A DNA stretch of 64,000 bases, taken from NCBI GenBank assembly GCA_022414725.1, contig CM039463.1, positions 86,133,711 through 86,197,710 of the forward strand, in the 5' to 3' direction. Below are positions 31,731 to 43,960 of the stretch, piece after piece (the first letter of the stretch is position 1; each line of letters starts with the position of its first letter). Under the pieces are notes generated by a model, which was given only the letters and a program-made list of their open reading frames with translations, searched no databases and was not told the origin of the DNA. A program made the position numbers and the translations under genes. This stretch comes from Microglena sp. YARC. Taxonomy: Eukaryota; Chlorophyta; Chlorophyceae; Chlamydomonadales; Chlamydomonadaceae.

Positions 31731-32859
31731 GGGCTCCTCATGGTACCACTGCTTTGCAATGCATCTTATGCGTCGTCCTCTACTTGGCTTCAACGAGCTT
31801 CATTCTGGAAGTTCCGAAGTCCTGACATGACGACAAATTGGCTAGACGATTGCGCGCCAGCGGCCTTTGCTGCCGGAGAGGAGGATCCTTCCGCCATCGT
31901 GGAAGTACCCCCCCCCCAGTCATTCCTCCATTCTTCCTTTTCCTCCCCTTCCGTCTGTCGCCTCCTCCCGTCTGTCGTAGATGACTGTGACGTGCAGACT
32001 CAAGTCGGCGACTAGCCTGGACATCGGTGGAGGTTCCCCGTCTTCGTCTGCTCGCGTCCTTGACGTCGCTACCATTTCTCCAGTGTTTGCGGCTCTGCCT
32101 GCATACCGGAGGTTGCCAAGCCGATCAAGCTCCCTGCTGATGTCTACGTCGTCTGTGCCCCCTTTGCTCTGCCCTGCCGACGGTCGGCTACTGGCATGAG
32201 CTTGCGCTCTAGTGGCTCTGTGCTGCCTTTTGGAGAAATTTTTCGATCAAGCTGGCGGATCGCCGGCACTGCCGTAGGGTTCGCCAGAGGAGAACGACCT
32301 ACGCGTCTGGACCTGGAGATTCTGGAGGTGGTAGGAAGCAGGGGGTATGGTCAGCACCACTACGGGTGCTGCTCCCTCTACCCCCCAACCGGGTGAGTCG
32401 AGCGATAGAGGGGGGGACTTGGGATTGACTGATCATCGACGGCGGGATATTAGGACCTTTACATGCCTCGGCTCTGCTCTTCGCATCCTAGCGATAAATT
32501 TTCGAATTCTGCCCTTGCGATTTGCGATTTTCTGCCATTGGTGCGATTTTCTGCACCAGGTGCGACTTGCTGCACTTTCATCCTCGTCTCCTTTTTCCCA
32601 TACCTCAAATTTCGACTTCGCCCTAACGCTTCCCCACCTTCTGTGATCCCAGGTCTCGCAGCGCCGGACTTCGCCCATGCTACAGGCCGAAGTGGACGCC
32701 GTCCTGGCCCTAGTCCAGCGGCCGTGGAGGTTCTTTGGCATGATATCTTGGTGGATTTTTTTTTTTCTCTCTTAGGATCCTTGGGACCCCTGGGTGCGTT
32801 CCGTGGTTCGACAGAGGTCGCGTTCTTTGTCTTCCCGTGCCCCTGGTCCTTCCCCTGGG
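31731..32859 (+). other. E2 leader/gag region, degenerate
   Basis: The position matches gag. Ser/Pro/Leu-rich short frames only; the Cys/His knuckle of E1 gag was not found. A TGGTACCACTGCTTTGCAATG block near 31741 matches the E1 leader (36570-36600, reverse strand). Confidence 0.5.
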
Positions 32860-33366
32860 TGCCCTCCTTAGGTGTATGCCTTAGCTACATGGGTTTTGTG
32901 CTCAAGTGTTTGAGTTCTGATAGGGCTTAGGAATTTTTAGTTAAGTGGTATCGAGTAATGGTTGAAATCGGTTGGTGCTGCGCATGAATTATTGATGGTA
33001 TACACTGCTCAGCAGAACGCGACTGTGGAGAGGTACAATGGGGTCTTGCAGAACATAGCTAGGAGTATCCACTTGGAGTCTAGGCTAGCTAAGTCTTTCT
33101 GGCCCTATGCCTTCCTCAGTGCTTGTTACCTACGTAACCGGCTGCCCAATCAGGGTGACAAGACTCTATACGAGTTGTTCTTTGGGGTTCTACCTGATGT
33201 GTCGTTGTTACGAGTGTATAGTTGCCATTGCTCGTTTGAAGTAAATGGGATATTGCGTAACGAGCTAGTCGAAAGGGCGTTATTTGGTAGACTGGTTGGG
33301 TATTCCCTGGTGAGTAAGGTTTATTATATTTGGGTTTCCGATGTTGCGCCAGGTAGTAGAGAGTAG
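32860..33366 (+). pseudogene. E2 integrase core remnant
   Basis: Aligns to E1 integrase: GFVLKCLSSDRA, a TAG where E1 has Lys, EFLVKWY, then after a frameshift LMVYTAQQNATVERYNGVLQ, SFWPYAFLSACYLRNRLPNQ, and GRLVGYSLVSK. The catalytic Glu region is kept, but the region with the first catalytic Asp and the zinc finger is absent. Confidence 0.88.
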
Positions 33367-33619
33367 TGATGTACCCTCTATATCCAGTTAAGTCTAGACT
33401 GTCTTCCTGGGATCTCCCATTAGTATGGGTCCCCGTGCCCGCTTGCATCCCTCCTGTCATCAAACGGTGATATGTTACGTGTCGCCGGTAATTCCCTACG
33501 CCCTTTAGCAACCCCAATTGTTGATGGCTGTCCTGGGTGGGGTGTATCCAGATTGCATCCCAGTTCAGGGACTGATCATGCTGTATTGTGTGTGAAGTTT
33601 TAGGGCGGGTGGGAGTTGT

Positions 33620-33850
33620 ATATCCAAACAATAATTTAGCCGAATCTCAGGGGGTCGCCAGGCCCTCCTCTGCGCCACATTCCGTCGGCAAAGCTCTAGG
33701 ATTAGGACAGCCTCAGGTCATAGTGGTGCCTGATATAGGTCCACTGTCTAATAGTCGCCACCCCCCGTCCACCTGTTCGGATGGCTTCAGGCGTTGTTGA
33801 TCCCTTCGCCTCCTGTCGTCCCTGGTGGTTTATACCGGACAAGGCATTGC
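33620..33850 (+). pseudogene. E2 pol linker remnant
   Basis: AESQGVARPSSAPHSVGKAL and VVPDIGPLSNSRHPP match the E1 segment between integrase and RT (about 28140-28315). RT and RNase H domains are not found downstream; 33850-35400 is T-rich and non-coding. Confidence 0.8.
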
Positions 33851-35462
33851 GATGATTTAGCCGTCACGTGGAGTGAGTGATGATCTTGAACACTAGTCTG
33901 GCTCTGATACTGCGTATGGCTGGGGTGTTACAGTCAACCCAGGATTCATTGATTTAGAGGCAAAGAATGCCGCCCCTGGAGGCAGTGCTCAGCCTGTCCT
34001 GGGGGTTGTACTACCTGCTAGCCCCCTTGGGGCTGTCAAATTGATGGTGCTGATGGTTCTCAGGCGTAGGTTAACATGGCCCTATGTGTGGGTGCCTATT
34101 CCTCAGCACCTCCTAGACTGACTTATAGGGTAGTCTAGATTGGTGGAGCGTTACGACGCTTTGTTTAGGCAGCTTCCTTTCGGCTGTCTTTCTTGGTTTT
34201 GGTGGAAGGTGGTAATTAATTCAGACCACCGTTATAGCGTCTTGATGGTTTCTGACTCTTAGTTCCATAGGCAGATGGTTCATTCGGTGGAGCTCATCAT
34301 AGATTAGCTATTTCTTTTTACTCCACACTGTTTTTAAATCACCAGCCCCTCAAGTGATTATAACTTTTTGTGGAGTGTAGTAGTTATTTCCCTTTGGATT
34401 TTACTGTAATTTGGTGGGCTGGGTCATCTTGCAGTTGTACTTGCAGATGTACTTGCAGTTGTACTTGCAGATGTACCGCCGCTCACCTCTTTCTTGTTCT
34501 TCCGAGTGTATTTCAAGCGCCCTTTCATTCCTTCCTTTGCAGTAAAATCTCCTTTTTTCTGCGTTTCCTATTTTTCAAGTGGGCAATAAGTTTTATGTAC
34601 TATGGTTGTACATCTTACCTTCTATTGATCATTGAACTGTGTTTCCTTTGTTGGTTACAAGTTTCTTGAAATTTAACTTCGCATCCTTTGGATTTTTTCA
34701 GTTGCTGCAGGTTTGGTTTGCTTGTGGTTAGGCGCTTGGTTTGTCTTGAGTGCACGAGTTCTTTGCGGTGCGATACCCACCTCCTAGACTGTTTTTGGTT
34801 AGTGCCGTAGCTGGGGATTTATGATAATTAACTTTCATAAATTTTCTTACTTCCATCTTTGAGTAAGAAACCAGTTCATCATGGTTTTTTCATCCCAACC
34901 TAGTCATGAATTCTATGCTAAGAATAGTTTTTAAGGTAGTGGATTTTTCCATCGACTTTCTTTTTCCACAGTAGACTTTAGTGTCCCCTTGTCTGCGTCC
35001 TCTTGTCTGCGTCCTTTAGGCTTTGATTCTCTCGTGTGCTGCTCTCACACGATGTTTTTAGTCTTCTCTTTAAGTTAAGTTCTCGGTTCTTTCAGTCACC
35101 GTTGTTCCCCTTCCTTTGGTATTAGGATTGATTTCTGTTTGGCCTCCCTGTGATTTTCTGGTTTGGTGCCTACTATTCTGGATGAATAGTATTTTTGCGC
35201 TTACCATGGATAGTTGCATTTCCATTTTTGGTCTCAGCTCAGCTCGGTATGACCCAAGTTTTTTGCTGCTACATTTTCGGAGTACTACAGTGGTTTTTGG
35301 TTCATCCTTTCTCATCCTTTTATTTTAGACAAGGCTTTCTTCTGGTTTCCTGTTTTTCAGCCGTTCCTTAATAATTTTTGTTTGCTACCAGTTTATGGTT
35401 CTATGTCCCCAGTGCCATAGGTGGAGTACTAGTATTGTATGTCACCTGCGTCATAGGTGGAG

Positions 35463-35792
35463 TATCAGCATGAATAGCGGTGCTCTCACTTGTTTTATGT
35501 CTTGGTGACTCCTTGTGTACTGCCTTAGAACTATCGGTCCTGACAGTACTGTGACAGCTTCCTGTTGGCTGCGTCACCGGTCTCTCACTGACACGCTCTG
35601 TATTGCCTGTGCCCGGCTTAAGATTCCTGGCTTAGGTTCTAGTCAGGTTACAGGCATCCGCCTCTCCCACCGCTGGTGTCCTTTGGCGTCCGCCTGTGCT
35701 TGTAACGTTATTCTCGTCTCCGTGTATAGATTGGCGCGTCTGTCCCGCTGCTTTCATCTCTGTCCACTCCACGGAGTGTATTAAAGCTGATA
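35463..35792 (+). repeat. E2 3' LTR (330 bp)
   Basis: Same termini as the 5' LTR. Differences seen are one C/G near position 58 and one T/C near position 280 of the LTR. Confidence 0.92.
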
Positions 35793-36250
35793 GTAGGCGG
35801 AGGGCCAGGAGCAGGTGGCAGCTCCACCGGCGGAGGCGGAGGGGGCTCCTGCGAAGTGCCAGCAGAGGATGCGCGGACAGCCGTAGCAGCAGCTTCTCGA
35901 GCACGATTGTTGTAGCCAGGGAGACCTCGCTCCATAGGCATGGTGAAAGACGCAGACCTATTCATCAAAGACGGCCTGGCCACCTCCGGGTGGACCGGTG
36001 GAAGGGGCGCAAGCAGAGGCGCAGAAGAGGGCTCAGGCTTATACACCGGGGAAGGCGCAAGAGCAGGTGCCGATGAAGGTTCATACAATGGTGAGACGGT
36101 GGCATTGTGAAACACACGAGTAGCAGTAGATGGAGTAACTCCACCGAAGTCACCACTCGTAGCACTCTGCAGCTCATCATCATCATCATCATCATCGCCA
36201 AAATCATCATCATCATCATCGCTGAATCGAGCAGACCTTGCATACTGGAT
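35793..36250 (-). pseudogene. gag: E1 gag, N-terminal part
   Basis: Minus-strand reading runs through an acidic tract (RFSDDDDDDFGDDDDDDDEL), then VTPSTATRVFHNATV, SPLYEPSSAPALAPSP repeats, PSLMNRSASFTMPMERGLPG and a PPPPPPVELPPAPGPPP stretch that reaches the GTAGG target of E2 and would continue at 31393. The exact gag start is unclear because a TAG lies upstream in this frame near 36255. Confidence 0.75.
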
Positions 36251-36600
36251 GATCTAAGTAGAGACACAGCAGAGACGCATCAGAACGTCCTCAACCTCAG
36301 GAGAGAGACGTCGGACAGTAGCAGAAGGAGCCGCAAAGTTGGAGAATTGATTGGGGGGGGGTTACTTCCACGATGGCGGAAGGACTCTCATGACCGCTAG
36401 CAGAGGCCGCTGGCGCACAAACATCTAGCCAATCAGTAAGAGGAGCCGGGTCCTCCGTTGGAAGGACTCAGTCGCAGCCATTGCTGATAATGATACTGCG
36501 CATCCCGCGCATCCAAGAAAAACCATTCGACTCATGGAGTTTCTCGAAACCGGCGGGAGGCCCTCTAGGAAGTTGCATTGAAAAGCAGTGGTAAAATGAA

Positions 36601-36972
36601 GGACCGTATAACCTGTCAGCTTGAATACACTCCAGAGAGTGGACAAAGATGCTTGCGTGAGCAGACGCGCCAATCTATATATGCGGAGACGAGAATAGCA
36701 TTACAAGGAAAGGCGGACGCCAAAGGACACCAGCGGTGGGAGAGGCGGGTGCCTGTAACCTGACTAGAACCTAAGCCAGGAATCTTAAGCCGGGCACAGG
36801 CAATACAGCGCGTGTCAGTGAGACCGGTGACGCAGCCAACAGGAAGCTGTCACTGAGTCACTCAAAGGATGACACAGTCTACGGGAAGCTGGCAGAGCCG
36901 ATAGTTCTAAGGAAGTACATAAGTAGTCACCAAGTCATAAAACGCGTGAGAGCACCGCAATTCATGCTGACA
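36601..36972 (-). repeat. E1 5' LTR (36614-36972) and primer site (36601-36613)
   Basis: The LTR is 359 bp with TGTCAGC and GCTGACA ends. On the minus strand GGTTATACGGTCC follows it directly. It begins GGTTA like the copia primer site, which pairs with an internal tRNA fragment. Confidence 0.88.
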
Positions 36973-37086
36973 ACAATCATTGATCAACAAAAACAACTTC
37001 ACAACCTTCCACATTTGGGTTGCACGTCAAGTAATGTAAAGGAATAATTTGGTTATCAGATTTAGAAATCGGTTGTGACAATTACT

Positions 37087-37232
37087 AGGGCACAGCAATA
37101 TGATATCATGTCATCATATGATGCCGGCGGTCTGACTAGGCCAAAGTTACCATTTATATACAAGATCGTATGATGCAATTTGCATGATATCATCCTCGCC
37201 TTTGGTCAACATCATATGATATGCCAGTCCCT
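37087..37232. mobile_element. MITE copy 4
   Basis: GGGCACAGCAATATGATATC start, ATATGATATGCCAGTCCC end, TA on both sides. Same site as copy 3. Confidence 0.8.
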
Positions 37233-37296
37233 AATAATAACAGAGTCTCACATTCAAAAAAACTTCATCGCTAAGATGCCTTAGAAGTTCAGAATT

Positions 37297-37535
37297 TGTT
37301 TTAGTCCGACTTATATGTCGGCTCTTGAGTAGGCAAAGTACGCACATGTCTAAGTCCCCTCCAGGGCGCGTGCTGTCTTCTGCCAGGCGTCGAGACCAGC
37401 TATGGCCTGCGCAACGCAATGCAGTACTCTGCAATACAGATTGCATCTCTTTATCAATCGCTCTTCAGCGCCTATTTTCTATCTTCTCTCTATACAGAGT
37501 CTTGAGTCTGCAGTGTAATCTACAGAACATGAAAG
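37297..37535. mobile_element. About 239-bp insertion element, copy 2
   Basis: Diverged relative of 25070-25307 (GTAGGCAAAGTACGCACATG, CTAAGTCCCCTCCAGGGC). It interrupts the sequence that is continuous in copy A at 11753-11765. AATT lies on both sides. Confidence 0.65.
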
Positions 37536-39866
37536 AATTGAATCAAATCCTTCTGAAGCAAATTAGTGGCAAACTTTGCCCATAGTTATACATATTATGT
37601 CGCTGTGAAAAAGTGTGCATCCTATGTTATTTCATTCTGTCAGGGATGTCTTGCCCTAAATAGCCCTTGCAACTCCCCAAACGTTGCTGAGACCCATCAC
37701 CAGCAACATGTGGGCCGCTTAGAAACATCCGAGTTGATGGCCCAGTCCCAAAACGTTAAATTTCACTGACCGACACCGTCTCATGGGCCAGCGATGATGC
37801 TGTGTTGCTTGCTTGTGTGGGCTGTGCTGCTTGCTTCTTGGCAGCTGGCACATCGGGGGATGACTCAGCTGGAACTCAGTGTGTTGATATGCTCCTGGGA
37901 GTCCTGGTGCATACGGTATGGGATTTGTATTCAGTTTTGGAAGCAAGGGACAAACAGTGAATTCAGAAAGACTCATTGCTTTTGTTGCAATCTACACAAC
38001 AAAATGCACGCGGAACAATTGGTAGCCATGCAAGAGTGATGTACAACATCCTCCATGCAACAGATATGAAACAGCTAAGTGGCAAGTAGAACCTACCCTT
38101 GTTTCATGCCGGTCCGAGGCTGCATGGAGCTTGGAGCGGGCAAACTGAATGCTGAGTGCGCCCCACATTGGTACTGTTTGGCCAGCTGCTATTCTCTCTG
38201 ATCCTCTTCCAACAACCTCGCAGTCTCCTTTTCTTCTCGAGCGAGCTCTTTCTCAACTGTAAACTTCTCCTTCCTAGTCCTGCTTCTAACCAAACATTCA
38301 AAGGTTCCTTTCAGCCACGTCTGAGTATGCTGCAGCCCACTCTATGACTGCATGTGCTGCTCCTGTGCTGGTACTGTTATTCACACTCTTTAGTGTTCTG
38401 ATTAGCATGTTGGGGGCAAATAAATGCATGGCTATTCTGATTATGCAGTTCCTCCAAATGCCCTTTCAGCTCGTCATCATGGGGAACCAATACCAGGTGT
38501 GTGCGTACTGCTAGGGGGCAGGAACCCTGTACTGCCCAAGTAGCAGACCTTTCTTAGTCAGCTCGTCATCCTAGGGAACCAATACCATGTGTGTGTACTG
38601 CTAGGGGGCAGGACCCCTGTACTTCGTCCGTTGTAGGTTGAATTGGGCTACCCCACATATGCAACATGTGTAATCCTTGGTGGCTGACATGTATGTGTAT
38701 ATTTCCAACCAACAACCTTCACTGAATAGGCTTACAACATAACATGCATGCAAAGCTGACTGCTAGTCCACCAAGAGTTACATGAGCACTCTAGTGGAGC
38801 AGCATAGATGGCTCGCTGTGGGTGCGGGTGGTGCACTCCCATGTATATGTAAGGCCAGTGGGGCTTCTAGGCAGTTCCCTTTCCCTGCTTTTGGGCCAAA
38901 CCTGAATCTAGCTAGCGTATCTGAAAGCTGACATGACCATTTTTCCAATGCAGTTGCAACCATTGAGCTTCACCAAGGGCCGAGCTATAGAGCTGAATGG
39001 AAGCTGCTTTGGTAGCCCTACAAAGGAACATAGCCCACGATGACCCAGCCATCGTGGTCACCCATGCCATCGCTGGCCGCCAACGGGTTAAATCCTGCCA
39101 CCAGCATTGCTTCTTCTCGTGCCTGCCTCTCATCAAGATTGGCCCCCCTGTGAAAATGCAGTGTAGTTGGGATATTGTGGATGTTGGCTCAATACGAACA
39201 AGTCACTGGTCAAGGGCTGGTCAGGGCACTGCAACCCCCTACAGTACCCTCCCCACCCAGAATACACCCTTTTAAGCCCAATAAAAGGGTGTCGTAGACC
39301 CTCCTATTTGCTGTGGGGGTGAGGAATCAAACTGAAAGGGAGTCAGACAGATCAATGGTCGGTATGATGGTTGTATTTGTGCTGGTGGGAGGGCGGGGTG
39401 AGGTGGCTTAGGGGTGGGGGAGTGGGGTTGTAGTGCACACGTAGCTGCAGAATATATTATTGTGTCCCATGGAAAGCCCACAAATTGTCTACACCTAATT
39501 GCCATCTAGCATTTTCCACTGTTTGTCTTTAAAGGTATGTATGTATGTATGTATGTATGTATGTATGTATGTATGTATTTATGTATGTATGTATGTATAT
39601 TACGCTCTGAACGGTAGTGGTGCAGTCACCAGTAACCTCTACTATGTCACTTTCTTTGTCACACGGTTTTGATGATACTTTTGCGCGGCCCTTCTGAGTT
39701 CTCCGAGATCATTGGTTGGTAGCACCCTGTACCTCCACTGCTTTTGCATTGTCTTTTCTCACCGTGCTTTCAACCTGGGGACCCATGGTGCTGTGTTGAT
39801 AAGACTATCGACTGATGATGACAAGATAGATGCCCAGTACTATTTCAATCCTGTGTTGCCCTAAAC

Positions 39867-40581
39867 CTAGATATTGCCTGCACCAACACTGACCTGTTGA
39901 TGTTGTAGTGTCGAGTGTAGGCCTGGCAGTATTGCTCTTAAGGCGCGGACTTTTTTTTGGACAACGGCTTCTTCTGCCATGATGGCTTGTTCTGCCAGCC
40001 TTACTGCGTAGTCATAGTCATAGGTATGCTGCGTGGTGAAGGTGTGAACAGGGGTGGAATGAGTTGGTTCTATAGGAGGCATGTATGAAGCTGTATGACC
40101 ATGCGCGGGTGAAAGAACCGACCATGCCATATGGAATGCCAAAGGAAAGCAGCATAAGCCCCCCCACATCCCCGCCACCGCAAGGACGCGGCAATCTGAC
40201 GCTTGCTTTGATATCCGTTCTAGATGAGAGGATTGCCCAGCTGATGATCTGGCTGCGGTACCGATCATCGTGAGCAAGGCCGTTCGACCATCGTGCATTG
40301 GATAAAATGCTCGCACGCACCTGAGACGAACGCTTTGTTGAGGCTTTGCCATTCCAAGCGATCCTGATCCTGGACTCAGCAGCATCAATCGAGCGGCAAA
40401 CCTGCCCCATAATCCAGGAGTCTCCAACCTGCACCAGAATCCAGACGACAAGCAGCGCGACATGTACGACAGCCTTCCTCCAGGCATCAGACGTCTCAAG
40501 AACGCGAAATGGGGCGGAAGCGAAAGACATGACGTTGTTGATGCAGAGGGCGGGGTAGAAGCTCAGTGAATTCGTAGGCAA
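39867..40581 (-). pseudogene. Coding-like remnant carried by repeat copy B
   Basis: The best preserved of the three copies. One minus frame reads SFYPALCINNVMSFASAPFR, VLETSDAWRKAVVHVALLVV and RASILSNARWSNGLAHDDRY over 187 residues. An overlapping frame reads RCVRAFYPMHDGRTALLTMI, SPAHGHTASYMPPIEPTHS and TYDYDYAVRLAEQAIMAEEA over 210 residues. Which frame was coding cannot be settled by eye; the Asp-Tyr insertion favours the second at its 3' end. No family is recognised. Confidence 0.45.
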
Positions 40582-41626
40582 AGGTGCGACAAAGGCGGGG
40601 AGATATGAAAGCTTTGATTAGAACGATTCCACTGAGTGGGTTCTCGAACGCAACGCCCGCGCCCGCCACCCTATCCCTGGTTTTTAGGTTTTGTACCGCA
40701 GGTTTCACAAATTCGTAGGCCCCCTCCTCGATCCTCGTGTCACCGCGCCAGCAACTTAGAGTGACCCGGAGTGACCGTTGTGTACGCCACTCTGCGAGCT
40801 ACTTGTCAGCTCTAAGTTGTGTCGCACATTCCATCTACTCTTCTCATTCTCAATGGATTGCTTTGCCGCTTCGATTTTTTGAATACTATCCATCTAACGC
40901 GTCTTCTGAATGTTTAGATCAAGGCACCGCTCTCGAAACTCAACATCGCCCCCTCAATTCGAGATGCAAATGTTGACCAAGGACATGTACAACCTATGCG
41001 CGCAAGCTGGGGTGAAGCAAGTAAGCAGGTGCAACGAGAGACTGTTATGTTGGCCGAGATTGGTGCATCCAAATTCTTCGGGAAGTGCAGTTGCAACGCT
41101 TTCTCTTCGCATTAGCCTGGGTAACTTCCTTTTGCATCCCTTCTACCCTTTGTGCCTCGAATTGTCCCCAACAACACGGTGCTGGGGACCGTGCAACGTT
41201 CTCTACCTACCTGCACCTCAAGATGTAATGTAAGTAATGTTCGGTTCCTGCGCCTAACACTCGTTGGCACCTTTCTCCTCGCTGCATCAATCCGCTTCTC
41301 ATTTACACCGCTCGCTAAAGCTTGAATTTGATAACTCTTTGGACACTCGTTTGGGGTTGGGTGGGGTGGGGGTGGGGGGCGTGATAGATGCTACCTGGCT
41401 GGGCCTGCGAGGGCTGTTTCCTCTGATTCTTGCCGGCCGCTCAATGCCGTTTGGTTTATTTCTTCTTACCCCGGCGTGTTTCCTTAGGTCCTTGCTCTCT
41501 CTTTGTTTTTTCCCGTCTTTGGTCTTCTTCTTAGTTGTCCCTTCTCTTGGGCTTCGTGTTTCTTTCCGGACTTTCTCCTCGTCCCTCTAGTCTGTTCGTT
41601 TCCTGCTCCCGTCCTCCTGTGTCCCT

Positions 41627-41873
41627 TGTGAGTTTCCGGAGTATGTGCAGAGCACAGAGACGAGGGGAAGACGGTAAGGATAAGATCTTTACAGTTAGAT
41701 AAGCATTCGATCAATGCGCTAGGAGGAAGTACTGAGATGGCGCGGCACCTCAGGGTACCGGCATCAGAGTCCGTGCCATAGCTGGCAGCGGCATCGCAGT
41801 ACAGTGCAGCAGGGAGGTAGTCCTGTGCACTCTAAGTCACTCTAGGTGAACCGGTGAAACCCGGTGAATAACA
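41627..41873 (-). repeat. E3 3' LTR (247 bp)
   Basis: Carries a 9-bp tandem duplication (CCGGTGAAACCCGGTG) that is absent from the other LTR. Just inside it, at 41882-41920, lies a near-perfect palindrome (AATTCCTGG..CCAGGAATT). Confidence 0.9.
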
Positions 41874-43960
41874 TCCCCCCCAATTCCTGGTATTCTTCAT
41901 TCTGAAGAATTCCAGGAATTAGAGGAGTTAAAAAACTAGAGTGACAATTAAAAAACTATTATGGAGGTTCAATGCATTTGTAACTCATCAGGCTTGTCAA
42001 GGAGTTAATGATAAAATGATACCGGCTGTGGCGAGGCAGGCTGGCTCAGCAAAGGTGGTTATCATGTCTAAAGAACTCTCAATCACTGATCTAGGCTGGC
42101 AACTTAAAGGGCTGCCATGGAGGTACAGAATTAAGCTGGATAGAAGAGAGCAGCCAGTCATGGTGCAATCAATCAATATCAAGGAAAGGTCTGTGGGATC
42201 AGGCCCGGGCCTGTCAGGAGGGTGCTGGGGTGAACTCCTGGGAGCTGCAAGGAGGCTGCAGGGCATACTACTAGGGGCTGCGGGGAAGCTGCAGGGAATG
42301 ATTCAAGATGGCATAGCACATTAGCAGATGTCTTCAAAGAAATGTCAGTCTACTAAAGTAGCTGGCCCTGATAGGAAGCTGCAAAGGGACAGCAGGCTAG
42401 ATTGCAGGGAAGCTGCTAGGAAACTAAAAGGAAGCTGCTGGTAGGCTGCATGCTAGGGTGTAGAGGGGCTGCTATGGGGCTGGAAGGAAGAACTGCTAGG
42501 CTTGGTTAAGTCTTGTGGAGATAACCTTGGTTACGAGAAGGGCATGATGTCTGGGTTAGGGTGTAACCTAAATTAAAATGCAGACATCTGGTAGAGACTA
42601 GGATAATTCTAAATTCAAAAATTGACTGCCTGTGAAGGTACATGGGGCTGTACAGGTGGCGTACAATCTAATAAATTCTAGAGTGTTCAGGTCTAATACA
42701 ACAGATGGGGAGCAATGTTTTAACTACTAGGTGCCTGGCGTGCTGGGGAAGCAGTCAAGGGCAAGCTGATGGCGGACTGCTGCAGGGTAACTACAAGGTG
42801 TCAGCAGCTTGGGGCTGCGAGGTAGCTAGGGTCGCTGCAAGGGCACTAGGGGCGGATAAGAAAATGCAGGGACGGTAGGGACTGCTGGTGCTGTTGGGGC
42901 CTGCTGGGTCATTGCAGATCAACGTAAGCATAGCTGTGAATGCTGCAGGGAATGCAAGGGCTGCAGGGAATACAACTGATGATGTCATTGCTAGGCTCCC
43001 CCATAATTTGGGAGTGAAGGCTAAGTACTGAAATGCTAAATTAGAATTGGGCAGGCATCATGTTGTCAGCATGAAAACATCGAAGGGGTAGAAGCTTGAA
43101 CAGCACGTGGCTAAGTACATGTGGCAGTATGGAGCAGATCAAGAATTAATTCCTAGAGTGTTCATTACTAATTATTTAACAGATGGTGGGGATTATCAAA
43201 TCGCACTATGTAACTATGCCATGAGGTTGACTATGCACTGGAAGGTACATGGAATCTGCAGGTAGCTAGTGCTGTACAGCACTGCAGTTTATTGCAGCAG
43301 TACTTCTGTACATCAGCACATGGGTGCACATATGGATCATCACACGAGGGTATCGCTCATGCAACAGATCTGTTGTACAGCAGTACAGTTCAGTGCACAG
43401 CAATTCAGTACAGCAGTGCATTACACATGGGTTGTACGTTAGTACCGTACAGCACTTCAATCTGTGCAGTACAGTACATCATTAGGTGGCTGTGCATCAG
43501 TGCATCAGGATTATGTTACACGCAGATGAAAATCAGCTCACGAGGGTATCGCTCATGCTTATATCTGCATGCAATAATAGGTCACATCACATGATGCATT
43601 GCAGTTTAGTGCAGCAGTACTTCTGTACATCAGCACATGGCCAGTACGTTAGTGCATTACAGCGCTGCAGTTTATAGCATGTAAGTCAGAACACGGGGAG
43701 TAAATGATCATCTTAAAGCTAATGTTCCCCCTTTTCCCTCTCATCTACTAATCAGTTATCTGATGCCTTGAGAAAGGCGCAATGCCTTGATGTGCCTACG
43801 GCTGGTGGGCACGGAGAACAGGGGGTTCCTTGATGTGTATGGATGAGTGTGATTATGCAAAGGTCAGCGGTGGTGGCATGAGCCTGGTGCTTGTCGCATC
43901 CAGGGGGAAGAGGTGGGACACGTGGTTGGGTAGGTACGTTGGTGAAAGTGTGATCCCAAT
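41874..43960 (-). other. E3 interior without recognised coding
   Basis: Repeats of GGAAGCTGCAGGG and CTGCTAGG type (42200-43000) and a duplicated TACAGCAGTACAGT / CAGCAGTACTTCTGTACATC module (43260-43680). The 127-codon plus-strand frame at 41941-42324 has no recognised relative and opposes the element direction. Confidence 0.5.

Larger units (their letters stand above)
31394..35792 (+). mobile_element. Copia-family LTR element E2, nested in E1 gag
   Basis: Two 330-bp LTRs (31394-31723 and 35463-35792) flank a degenerate interior. The target duplication GTAGG (31389-31393, 35793-35797) lies in E1 gag, so E2 inserted after E1. The LTR termini are TATCAGC..GCTGATA in both copies, instead of TG..CA. 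The primer site GGTTATCGGGCTCC follows the left LTR, and the purine tract ATAGGTGGAG precedes the right one. The LTRs differ by about two substitutions, yet the interior coding is rubble. The element is related to E1 (LTR and pol remnants align) but in the opposite orientation. Confidence 0.92.
25577..36972 (-). mobile_element. Ty1/copia-type LTR retrotransposon E1
   Basis: LTRs at 25577-25951 and 36614-36972 have TGTCAGC..GCTGACA ends and a 5-bp target duplication ACAAT (25572-25576, 36973-36977). The empty site is visible in copies A (11435) and C (47113). On the minus strand the order is LTR, GGTTATACGGTCC primer site, gag, protease, integrase, RT, RNase H, purine tract ATAGGTGGAG, LTR. 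Integrase before RT defines copia. Gag is split by element E2. Apart from a 16-bp duplication in the lower-coordinate LTR, the two LTRs look identical by eye, so the insertion is young. Coding is nevertheless broken by four stops and a gag frameshift. Confidence 0.93.
24345..41425. repeat. Large repeat family copy B (interrupted by E1/E2)
   Basis: Without the insertion at 25577-36977, copy B is about 5.7 kb (24345-25576 plus 36978-41425). It opens with GATTCTTGCCGGCCGCTCAA and closes with CTGGGCCTGCGAGGGCTGTT. Copy C starts immediately after, at 41426, with the same GATTCTTGCC block, so B and C are direct tandem copies. The left part includes a duplicated end of the anchored-protein gene. Confidence 0.8.

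Noticed and set aside
41941..42324. 127-codon plus-strand frame in E3
   Set aside because: Opposes the element direction set by primer site and purine tract, and its second half is GGAAGCTGCAGG repeats.
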